Of a stretch of 64,000 bases of DNA, positions 21,693-32,310 are shown one piece after another (position 1 is the stretch's first letter; every line of letters starts with the position of its first letter). This DNA is from Aurifilum marmelostoma (lineage: Eukaryota > Ascomycota > Sordariomycetes > Diaporthales > Cryphonectriaceae). Both the position numbers and the translations under genes were made by a program. The DNA is taken from the NCBI GenBank assembly GCA_027559495.1, contig JAMXSV010000010.1, positions 1,240,001-1,304,000 of the forward strand. The letters are read 5' to 3'. The notes under the pieces are model-generated. The model saw only the letters and a program-made list of their open reading frames with translations. It was not told the origin of the DNA and made no database searches.

Positions 21693-23513
21693 ATGGCTTC
21701 TAATAAGAGCTCCGATGGCCTGTCTGTAAGTCACACCCACCATGACACCTGATTTTTTTGGTCCTCGACAGTCAATGGCTGACCGTGGTGCTCACCTTTC
21801 TACTGCCGTTTCAGGCCATAGACAGCCTGCGGAAGCTCGAGACCGACGCCGAGGTCTTGCGCAGGGAGGCCCACAACATGGACCAGGCAGAACTCCTCAG
21901 GAACCAGCAGAACCTGGAGAGGAGACTTGCGTTGGTTAGTTATGTCCCTTGGTGCTGCTGCTGTCCTGGCTGCGCGGCGAGCGAGGTCGGCTTGACTGAC
22001 ATGTGACCGTACAGCTGAGCGATCACCTCCAAAGACCGGCCACTATACATTCTATCGAAGTGCACGGCGCAAAGAACACCCGCAGAGGCTTCCTGGACCC
22101 CCTGTTTGTGCCGCTTGTCGACAGCCAACGCAATGCTGGGACCACACTAGGCGAGGTCCTGGCTGGCATACAAGAGGTCACGGACAAGCTGGGACGTTTT
22201 GGTATGCCAAACCGTGCACAAGAGATGCAAGACGACGGACGGTCTGCTGACAGCATTGCACAGAGATCTTTCAGGCCGAACCGGCAGTCTTTCTGTCCGA
22301 TGCTCGAGAAGCCAGCCCGCACGCTGCGGGTACCGACATCGATGTCTCAATACGCGTTGCCGAGAGGTCCCGTTTCCTCCTGAAGACCGGCACCGAGCTC
22401 GGCAACACCGAGGGCTCCGGGTATATCAACCTGTTATGGAGAAACATGTTTGGCGGGGCCGAGCAGCTGTCTGTCAACACCAGTGCTGGGACACGCACAA
22501 GATCGGCCTACAGCGCGTCTCTCTCTGCCCCTGTCAAAGGCAACCCCGATGTCCGCCTCTCGGTGGAAGGCCTGTCGTCCGACACACAAAAGTCCTGGGC
22601 GAGCCACGAGGAGGTCTCCAAGGGCGGCACGGTGCGGGCTGCATGGCTCTCACAAGCCCGTGATCTGCACAACCTGGCCTACTCGGGCACGTGGCGGCAG
22701 ATTACTGGTCTCAGCGCTGCAGCGTCCCCCACGGTCAGGGCTGATGCCGGCGACAGCATGAAGAGCTCCATCACGTACACATTCACCCGCGACCGCCGGG
22801 ACAACCCGATGCTGCCTCAGAGCGGCTACCTGGTGAAGGCGATCACGGAGCTGGCGGGCGTGGGGCCCCTGCGAGGCGACGTCGCCTTTTCAAAATCAGA
22901 AATCGAGGTTGCGGGGGCCATGCCGCTGCCGCTGCCTGGCGTGAGCAGCAGCAGCAGCCGGACGGGCATCTCGATCGGAGGCGGTCTACGCTTCGGCGCG
23001 CTCTGGCCCCTTCCCCTGGGCTGGTCCCCCAAGGGCGAGATCATACCGAGTCTGATCAATGACCGTTTCCAGCTCGGCGGCCCGACAGATGTGCGCGGGT
23101 TCAAGATCGGTGGCCTGGGCCCGCGGGACGGGAACGACTCTGTCGGTGGCGATGTCTACGCAGCAGGCAGCGTGAACATGCTCTTGCCCCTCCCACGGAC
23201 AGGGGTGGACTCGCCGTTACGACTACAAGTGTTTGCCAACGGCGGCCGCCTGGTTGCCCTCGAGAACAGGACGACAGCCAGAGAAAAAGAGAGCAAGGGC
23301 CTCGCCATGACCCCCGGCGCAGTGAGGAGCGGCATGGCGAGGGCGCTCGGCGAGCTGGCCAACGGCCTGCCCAGCCTGTCTGCGGGTTTTGGACTGGTCT
23401 ACGCCGCACAGGTCGCCAGATTTGAGCTGAACTTCAGCCTGCCCCTGGTGTTGAGACGTGGAGAGCAAGGCCGCAAGGGCCTCTCGGTTGGCGTCGGCAT
23501 CGACTTTATGTGA
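21693..23513 (+). CDS. SAM50: Mitochondrial sorting and assembly machinery core SAM50 (Omp85/BamA family)
   Basis: Four exons, 21693-21725, 21815-21934, 22015-22201 and 22264-23513, encode 529 aa. All junction phases agree and exon 1 has only 11 codons. The N-terminal part carries a POTRA-like segment (IHSIEVHGAKNTRRGFLDPL, then EVTDKLGRF). The C-terminal 350 residues form the Omp85 beta-barrel: WRNMFGGAEQL, the YTFTRDRRDNPMLPQSGY strand pair and the family loop-6 region FQLGGPTDVRGF (the RGF tripeptide). It ends in a beta-signal-like strand, SVGVGIDFM. Sam50/Tob55 inserts beta-barrel precursors such as porin and Tom40 into the outer membrane. Length is in the usual 480-530 range. Exon 1 could be questioned because it is so small, but its frame and splice sites fit. 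Confidence 0.94.
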
Positions 23514-23748
23514 ACGCACGTCGCCACCGTGGCGGCCTCAGGCGGCGAGGGAAGTCATGTGATGATGAGGCGAGGGGAGAAAAAGCAAGATGGAATTTTC
23601 TAAGGCAGGAAAAGAAATTCAGGCAGCAGCAGCAGGCGGATGTACAAAAGAACGCGTCCGTCTCAGCTCAACAATCCTTCCCTCGAATTTGCCACGTGAA
23701 ACTACCATGCTTCAACAACAAAGTAAAACCCATCACCACCAACCTAAA

Positions 23749-25061
23749 TCAACCAAGACTGTCGCCCCATGGCCAATGCAGCGGCGAATACGCGGCAAAG
23801 GAGTCGAAGGTAGGCGGATACAGATCCAAGGTATCCATATTCGAAGCGCCAAAGTTCGAGGTGTCATTGTTCGAGGGCTCCAAGTCACCATTCTGCACCT
23901 CTTCTGGGTATGGGGTCCCCCTTTGGTAGTCATCGTTGCTCCCATTGGTTCCCACCTGCAGCAGGGCGCCAGACGGGTCCGAGCTGTCCAGCGGAGCACG
24001 TGTGTTCCTGGCCCAGGCATGTTTCGCGTCATTATCAGCGACTGACTGGCTCTCGGAACCATAGCCAGAGTCGGGCACACCGCTGGGCACGACCTTCAAC
24101 CCACCAGACATTGAAGCCTCCTGGATCACGTCGGACATACCGCTGTCCGTGAAGTCTTTAGGGAGCATTTGGCCCGGGGGGTGCGATCGTCTGGAAACCT
24201 TTGTCCGGCTTGACTGAAGCCCCAGAACATGCTGCCGCTGTAACCCATTTGGCCTTGACGTGGATGGGATTCCAGGGGGCCGGTCGGGCCAGCGAGCACG
24301 GCATATTGATCGGCAGTGGTGACAGATAGCTCGGGTGCAGTGCTCTGGATGCTGCCGCTGCCGCTGCTGCAGTTGCTGGTGTCGCCAAGGCGATGCACGT
24401 CTGCGCTCGGTATTAGTGCCTCGTCTCCAGCCAAAGTGCTCGTGGGCGCGCTCATGACTTACGGTACGTCTCGGGAAGACTGACGCATCCCAGGGCATGA
24501 TAGATCATCGTAATCCTCGTTGTATTGTCTCCACGGAACTTCTTGACGGCTGCAAGGGCCGTCTGCTGCTGTTCGGTCATGAGGTCAACTTCGTCGTCGC
24601 CTCTCTGCCGTACCTCGCCGTTGGATTCTGCCAAGCCCGGGCAAAGCAGGAAGTGTTTTTCTCGCTCGGATCTGATGTTTTTGTGAGGAATTGTCGGCCA
24701 GCGCTTGGTACAGTAAGGACAGTGGTACAAGGGAGAATGGCAACGCCAGAGATGTTGACTGTGGGATAGGTCCAGGTCAGTAAGTGGACACACACACACA
24801 CACACACACACGCATCCCAAGAACGGTGCAGGAGTATCTAGACGGCTGACAACTGAGAGCAGTGGGGGGAGAAAAAAAAGGAGGAGGGGGGCGGTGGGAG
24901 GGGTCAACCTACGTGATCTGATTGACAGCCCACGCCTTACCATTACCCCTCTCCGGGTTACAAGTGGTGTGCTTCTTGTATTTCGGAGGATTCATCTTGG
25001 CAAAGGGGCACGCCATCCCGTTGCCCTGCAGAATGGCCTGCGGATCGAAGAGAACAGACAT
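23749..25061 (-). CDS. Fungal C2H2-type zinc-finger protein with one apparent frameshift
   Basis: Three exons on the minus strand, 25061-24913, 24758-24463 and 24400-23749. Potential zinc ligands are Cys18, Cys34, His52, His57, Cys63, Cys66, His86 and Cys89, in the blocks ACPFAKMNPPKY, QHLWRCH, HCPYC and EREKHFLLC. This order is seen in a large family of fungal finger proteins of unknown role. Exon 2 ends in MIYHALGCVSLPETY, matching the usual end of that domain. The tail is Ser/Gly-rich. In exon 3 the frame changes at a run of six G (24176-24181, C on the coding strand). Adding one C joins RFPDDRTP to PGQMLPKDFTDSG and gives 365 aa. Without it the protein would end early with an unrelated tail. 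Probably nuclear; target genes unknown. Confidence 0.8.
24788..24812. repeat. (AC)n microsatellite in the C2H2 gene
   Basis: Lies in intron 1 of the C2H2-finger gene, about 30 bases upstream of its acceptor on the coding strand. Confidence 0.9.
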
Positions 25062-28000
25062 TGCGACGAGTTTCGTCGTTGCTATAATATACGGACGGAA
25101 AGAGATACCCAAACGCAAGAATGTGGACAAGGTGAAGGAGATCCGAGTGTTGAAACCTGTTGGACGGGGACGCTGTTGAAGGCGAGGCTCTTATCGTCTG
25201 ACAGTTGGGTTCGGCAGGCCGTATACACTCTCAAACTCCTCGATATACCCTCTCATTCGTTTTCTGTGGTCGGTCTGAGGCCAGTCCTCGAAAGGGCTAA
25301 AGGGTTCACTCGCGGGTGATGTGTCTCGGAATCTCTTGATCTGGTAGGTGACAGTCTCGATGCGGCCTCTTCCGAACGCAGAGTGAGGAGAAGGTGACTA
25401 TATTGATTTACCGCAAGGTGCCCAACGAGTTAGCCATCTTGGACCTATAGACGCTGTCTGCAGTGCGGATCAGGCATTGTTGGTAGTCTCTGGCTCTGGA
25501 GCAAGGAGGAAAAGGACGCAAGGCTGGGAGGGAGGGCGCGAGGGCAGGATATCATGGGGAAGGAAGAACAAGCCGATACACACCTTGGTGAACTGCCGCA
25601 TTCGCTCGAGATGCCTGGGCGAGGATACGGTTGCAGGTGGCTGCCCTGTTCGACAGGCGAGCGTAGACGGTGAGGAGGAAGAAGAAGAAGCAGAAGAAGC
25701 AGAGACTGTCGGCAGTCTTTGTTGGAGGGCAGCTCAAGCTCGCACGGCATCTCAAAAGGCTTTGGGGAACTAGGAGGTCTAAGCCTCCTCGTCGAGAGGG
25801 GGGGCGCATACGGACAGCATGCGTCTTGGAAGCCCAACCTTAAGTACCCAGAAGCCCGAAGTTGCAGATCAGGATCGCACGCGTATCACAGCTCGACACA
25901 CGGCAAGCAAGAGAGGGGTCGCCTAAGCGTGGAAGGCTATCAGCTCTAACGTACTTTACCCTGCCCCCCCCCCCCCCTGAAGTGGGATGGCGTTGCTGCA
26001 GCATGGCGTTAGACAGAGAGGGTTTCGGAGCAACGTTTGTGGCTGATGGTTTGAGTGGCCCCCAGCCTAGACCTCTTGACTTGAGAGGCCATGGAAGGTA
26101 TGTGCGGAAGAAGGGAAAATCACCCGGGGGGCCCACGCTTGGAGAAGGTGAGGTCAGTGATGTTTCCTTGCAGGGAAGAGAGTGGAGGAGCAGATGTCTT
26201 GCTACGGGGGCAGGGAAGCGGAGTCCTGGAAATTGTTTCTTCCCCTCGAGTACAGGCAGGTGGGTGTGTGACATGATCTTGTTTCTGCTGCTGCAAGCGA
26301 ATATGCATGTCCCTGCGGAGAAAGACCCGACAGCGCACCTTGCCGGAACAGTACTCGATAACATGCATGTGCTGGAAGTATTCTCGTTCATGCAGGATGA
26401 CCAGTCACTCTTCAACGCTATCCCGTCCAAGCCCACCAATGTTTTCTGAGACACGAGAGGAAGAGAGAAAAAGAAGGGGGGGGGAAAAAAAAAAAAAGCA
26501 ATTATGGTGTGGTCCACCATCGCCAGTCGCAAGAAAGGTGCTCTTTCTCACCATGCTTATCCACCCCACGCAGCCTCTTATTTCTTTTTATTCTATTTTT
26601 CTTTCTCCCAACACGCAAGATTCTTTTCGAGACAAGATAGAAGAAAAAAAAAAAAGAATCAATTTTTGAGATCGCACGGTTTCTCCACCGCCATGCATAG
26701 GATCGCACAAGCCAGGATTCTCACCGAGGGAGTTGGTTTTCAGCTATGTCCGTCTGCGATCTCACTCGGCGGCTGAGAGGGGGAAGCTGGTGAGGCAACT
26801 GCGTCACCGCCTCCACTGCAAGTTTCTACACCCTCCTGGGGACATCCAATTGGCCCTGGACGAGATCGCAGAGCTCGTCAGGCGACAGCAAAAGTGCCTT
26901 TTTTTTTTCGGAAGGGAAAACGGTTCGATTGGTGGGTGTTGGGTCTAGATCGCAAGGGAGGGGATGATTACAGCGTTGCTCGGCTCTGAGGAAGGCCTGC
27001 GATTCAAATGGCGGCCTGGAAGTAGAGGCAGGGTCGGGGGGGGGGGAAGGTCCTATTGTTTTCAGAGTGCTTTCTCGGTATTGCGCCACCTTGTCGTGCT
27101 GATTATTGCCAATCGCCATCCCGAGACATTGCCCTGGTGGTTGTGCTGAGGAGGCTGTCTGGGTAGAGGCCCCTAACCCTCTGTCACCTAGACTGACCTC
27201 TTTTGGCTTCAAACAGATTGTGTCAGATGGATAGACAATGACCGTCCTGGGACTAGATAGTAGCATAGAACTGCAGCAGTCATTCAGTCCAGATATTAAA
27301 CAGAGCCTCTCAACAAACAAGCTGTGAACAGCTACCAAGATAGACCACATGTCGTCGGACCAGAGTCCACAACAGACAAAGCGCGTGCAACATAAACCTT
27401 ACACCACCAGCCTCTCAAAATCGATTGGTCAAGGAGGACAAAAGGTCTGACAGGACCCATTCCAGAGTACCTTGACTAGTAAACGTCTATTCGAGGACGT
27501 TGTAAAAGCTAGGTAGGCGCTATGACCTACTCACAAGGGGCAGAGGGGGTCCACAGGAGAAACAAGCTTCCTCCCTGTAGAGGCGGACAATGGGTTAAAA
27601 GGGAGCAAGGGCACCTCGAGATCCTGGCCAGTCGGGTGGCAGAGATTAGACGACGAGGACAGAGACATGGGGGTTCATCGGAAGATACGGATGGGGTTGT
27701 GGATGAGGGATATTGACTCTGACCTGAACCATAGGGTGGATATCCCTCTGACCAGATGGGAGGCATAAGAGATGCATAGGATGCCCGGTCCAGCTTTTGT
27801 GGCATCTGCACACCTGGAAAAGAAAATGCTTGACCTTGAGGATGGTGGATATTGGTTGGGCACTGTGGTACAGAGATGCACAATGGGTGATTAAACCTTG
27901 TGTTGATGTCCTCCCGTAACATGCAACCAGTGTGCAGGATCCAATGTCCTCTGAGAATTTCATCTGGTCTTGCGCTCAAGACTTAAATGGCACATCTGAT

Positions 28001-28250
28001 TATAGCGGGAAATCAAGTCATCATACCTCAATGTACAGCATAACGTCAATATTCACATCAGATCGAACCACCCCTCTTCCCCTGAGCCCCCCTGGCCACA
28101 CCACCGCCCTTGCCCCCAACACACGCCCTGTGCCGAATGCACATTGCTCGTCTCTCAATGCACTCGCCCATCCTCCGACATCTCTGGGATAGGATACAAA
28201 GTACTCGAGAACCTGAGACTGCATGAAAGCGGACCCCCGGAGCGGTGCGC
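25062..28250. other. 3.2-kb gap without a supported gene
   Basis: Upstream region of the minus-strand C2H2 gene and 3' flank of the minus-strand TMEM135-like gene. Homopolymer runs are common (C14 at about 25965-25978, A13 at about 26486-26498, A13 at about 26643-26655). The longest frames (25840-26532 minus, 25862-26449 plus) overlap each other and show no family marks. Either non-coding or carrying something I cannot recognise. Confidence 0.5.
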
Positions 28251-30623
28251 CTAGCCCGTCCGTGCAGTAGTATCCTCCTCCTCCATCATCAAACTTCCGC
28301 TCTCCCTCTCCTTGGCCTCCTCCTCAGCATCTTCAATCGCCTCCATGGCCCAGTCCCTGAAACCCTGGCCCCTGATCCAGCTGATGCCCTTTCGCCAGCT
28401 CTCCTCCCGCACGGCCTCCTTGTCCTTCTCGTAGACCATGCCCGTGACCATGACCGCGAGCACGAATACCCACACATCCCCAGCGCGCATCGCCTTCCAC
28501 CATCTCCTCTTGATGCCGACCTTCCACAGAGAGTCGACGCTGACGCGCGCGGAGTACAAGAACGCGCCCCTGCCGTTCCTGCGCTCAATCCAGGCCCAGA
28601 AGCCCGCAAGGAACCCGCCCAGGAAGAAGCGCTGCGTGGCGAGGAACGAGCGGGGCAGCCAGTTCTGGAAGAAGCAGATGGAGGCCCACGCGGTGGAGAT
28701 GGACCCCGTCACGAACGTGGACATGCTGAGGACGCGCATCAGGAGCTTGTAGAGCGTGGTCACGGGGGCATGGTACAAGGCCTTGTAGCGCGGGATCATG
28801 AAGGCCGAGTTGATGACCAGGAAGAAGCGGGCCAGCAGCGGGAACGACCGTGCCCAGAACGTGATGAAGTTCTTGGCGCAGGACGGGTCGTCGGGGTGGA
28901 GAAGGGCACAGCTCAGGGAGGTGATGAGCGGGTGCGCTGGGTCGGTGATGGGTGCAATATGTGTCAGGGTTGGCGGGAGGATCTCTTCCTTCTCTGGGAA
29001 GAGGATCGGTGACACGTGTGGCCTGGACGTGGAATCTGTCAGTCGCTTGAACTTCTTCTGCCGCGCATAGCAGAGCTAGGACAACTTACGGCCAGTTCAG
29101 TTTGGCCATCTGAGCCATGCTGTCCACGACCTGTCTTGTACTAGGCCATTTCAGAGAAGGAGGATAATCCTTTGGCCGCTTGTGTATATAAGACGACGAG
29201 TTCTTCATGATAAAGTCGCCATAAGCCTGCGAGAGCGAGACCGTATTGTCAGCTCCTGCCCACAAGAAACAATGATTCACCGCCAGGGCGATGCTCTCTT
29301 ACCGTAGGGAAGCAGTCGTAGTCGAAGACGAAAGCGTGCAACAGCTGACCGAATGCAAAAGGCTGCACCATCCAGCTGCCGAACCACCATGGCCTCTTTC
29401 TCAGCCGGCCATTCTTTTCCCGGCCCCAGACCATACCAGTATCCTCGACATGGTTCCAGCCAAACTCCAGTGCACGGAACGCAGCATATATGGCAATGGT
29501 CACGCGCAGCTGCTCTGCGGGGTATACACCCAGAGCTAAGCCCGCCATCGAGGCGCCGATCGCAGGCGTGTATATGGACGTCAGAGCACGCGTCACGAGC
29601 GGGTTGCGCAGCCGGAAGGGCTCGGCGTTGGGATCGAGGATCTCCTGTCGGAACCGCCAGAAGAAGCGATACAGGAAGCGATAGAGCAGGAGGATTGAGC
29701 TGAGGGACAGGGAGAGCCGGAACACCGGCGACTTGTACAAGGGCTGTTTCTTCGCATTCGGACTGAGCCAACACTGTTAGTATGTACTCCTGTGGAAGGG
29801 GGCGTGATCTTGGGCCGGCGCGCGGGAAAGCAGATACTCACATCCTCTTGGCTCCCATGAACTTCTCCGCAATCAGTTCATACACCTTCAGCGCCGCAGC
29901 TGTCGTGCCAAACACCCGAAGCGAGTGCCTGACGGCGCGTGCGTTGTAATCGTCGGCGCCGACCATAGCCCCGGCGCCCGCGCCCGCCCCAGCGCTCGTG
30001 CTGCCCACGTCCTTGACGTCCAGCGACTTGTTCCCACCGTCACCAAGAACCTCCTTCTCCTTCCCCTTGCTGCTGTAGCGTCTATGCCTGCGGCTGTGGG
30101 GGTTGCTCACGCTGGGGTCGCCGTTCATGATCTTGTTCACGGTCTCGACGCTCGGCACGCGCTTCTTGACCTGTCGCGAGCGCGAGAGAATGTACCGATG
30201 CAGCAGCGCGTACTCGCGCGCCGAGATGGTGTACCGAAGGGTGTTGCGCAGGATGGGGTCCGAGGTGGCTTTGGCAGAGACGCCCGAGGCACGACGAGGA
30301 CCAGAGGGCGGCTGAGGCTTAGAGGTAGGGCTGAGAGAGCCACCACCGCTGCTGGAGGAAGCCATGCCCTCTTCCTCTTCTTCTGCAAAAGACACTTTTG
30401 CTTCTGCTCTCTCGGTCGGCGTCGTAGGCGGCTCCGATGCGTCAGAGACAGCGCGTGTGAGTTTGGGCCTGTGTTGACGGGTTCTCGACGCGTAGATGGA
30501 GTGGCGGAAGGTCTTGAAGCTCGGTGAAACGGTTAGCTTGGGGCTGCCGCCAGACGAGGTCGAGGAGGCGCCGGGGCTAGACGGGAGCTCGAGGGCTGGG
30601 TAGCTGTATTGCTGAATGGTGGG
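28251..30623 (-). CDS. TMEM135-like multi-pass membrane protein, 5' end unresolved
   Basis: Exons on the minus strand: 30623-29842, 29762-29303, 29226-29090 and 29022-28251, all joining in phase. Intron 1 has a perfect TACTAAC branch site. The first in-frame ATG is 30365, giving 630 aa. The frame stays open upstream to 30623 with a protein-like sequence (FKTFRHSIYASRTRQ), where a TCTAACGCAG acceptor suggests an upstream exon I could not fix. A disordered Ser-rich N-terminus is followed by a helix-rich middle (GASMAGLALGVYP, EFGWNHVEDTGMVWG) and membrane segments near FITFWARSFPLLARFFLVINSAF and SFLATQRFFLGGFLAGF. The HPDDPSC motif and the C-terminal half resemble the TMEM135 family, linked in animals to peroxisomes and mitochondria. 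The family call is from memory of motifs and is moderate. Confidence 0.72.
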
Positions 30624-32310
30624 CTGCGTTAGAGGAGTGCGGTCCTCCTACGATTTGAGAGGGGTTTCAAAAGATGGGAAAGCAACGACAGATCCAGAGG
30701 ACAACAGCACGAATTAGGAATTAGGGAGGTGGTTCGAGGCTTACACAGAATGGTCTAGGGTGTATCGGCACGAGAGACAGCAGCAGACATGTGAAGGTGC
30801 CACACACGCCAATCTTTGTACCGTCCCGTCTCCCTCCACAACACCTCGCCTTCAGTCACGAGCTGGCTGGTGGAGGTCCGACGACGAATTCGAATGTGAT
30901 CTCCGGAATGGAGAATGCATGGGAATGATCTGATCCGTGGCCAACCAAGGCAGAAGCAGAAATAGCATAGTCTAACCGTTGAGCCGGTCGGTCCAGGGAC
31001 AACAGGGTCAGGCAGTTGTGAGGGTTGAAGGGTGTTCGGGAACTCGAGCTTGTCCTCCTCCTCCTCGCACTCCCACGTGCCTCGGCTGCTGCAAGGTTTC
31101 ATGCCCGTCCCCTGCTAACACAACCCCACATCCTCGTACTATGTTATTTTATTTACATGGCGTACTATGCACATAGGACATAGTTGGTCTGGGCGTTGCT
31201 TCAGGGGCCCTTACCCCGGATTTGGCAGCATAGTACAGCAATCCGTGCATAAATTGTCCCTGGACGGATATTTCAACGTCATTTCGATTTTCCACTTTTT
31301 TTTTTCCTACTTCTTTTTTCGTTCGTTCGCCTCGGCCTTGGAATCAGCTTGATGGGAGACCACTCCCTTTGACCTTGTAGACCGAAATAGAAGGTGTTCG
31401 ATCATCTGCCATGATGGGGCTCCTGAGGCCTATCAGTCTTGACGGTCTACTGTGAGTTCAGGCGGTTTAGCTTGTTAGGAAAGGAGCTTTCAGCGGTCAT
31501 GAGATGCCCCGGGCCGGGCTGAGTAGCACTAGCAACGTGCCGGCACAGAGCCCCCTTCCACGACCTGTACAGCAGCCAGCAGCATTCATTTTCGGCAGTC
31601 AACCTTTACCTTTTCCACTCGGCCTTCCGCAATAAGATCATTACCAGTGAAGCTGATATGGTTTTGATCATCACAGGTCAGATAGGAACTGAAACTGGAC
31701 TTGCATACTATTGGCTTATACTAATCGGAACCCTTCGTCCGTAAGCCCCCCCCAAAATGCGAATTCCCCGTATGGTCATTATTTGTGGCCTCGTTAAGAG
31801 ACCTCGCGTATAAAATTATCTCCCCCAACCTGAGCACTTGTGTATGCCCTGCTTTGGTGTATGTTATCCCGCGCCCCTCCCCTCCTTGGCCGTGACGAGC
31901 TGAGAATAAGAGGGATCAACCAATTCACAGAAACGCAACCCGTTCTGTAGTGATCAAAGACGAACGACACGTTCATCATCCCCGCCTTTCAGAGAAGGCA
32001 AGGTACCCCGCCGTCACGACAACCAAGCAAGTTTCCCCCCTTTGAGAATCCAGTCCAGTATAACATACTCCAACACCCGTCGCAATGCTCGTTCTGCCTT
32101 TTGTTTCCTTTCCGATTATTTGTTTTGTTTCCTCAACCCAAAGCAAGGACGAGGGCCGTAGCCAGGGTCCATTGTGCAAAAATATTTTCCACTTTTTCAG
32201 ACGCCTGCCAATTTGTCATGAATACCGCAAAACGCACCGTAGAAACCGTAGGAAAAGAAATAGAAGAAGAAAAACGTCACTCGTCATCCCATCGTCCAGG
32301 ATCGCCTTTG
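30624..32310. other. Intergenic, TMEM135-like promoter and BTB gene 3' flank
   Basis: May contain an unassigned first exon of the TMEM135-like gene. One candidate is an ATG at 31102 on the minus strand, whose frame reaches a phase-compatible but weak GTTAGA donor near 30975. The rest, including the T-rich block at 31290-31320, shows no coding signal. Confidence 0.45.

Noticed and set aside
25840..26532. 230-codon minus-strand frame in the 25-28 kb gap
   Set aside because: Runs through homopolymers, has low-complexity hydrophobic and Gly blocks, and overlaps a similar plus-strand frame. No motif supports it.
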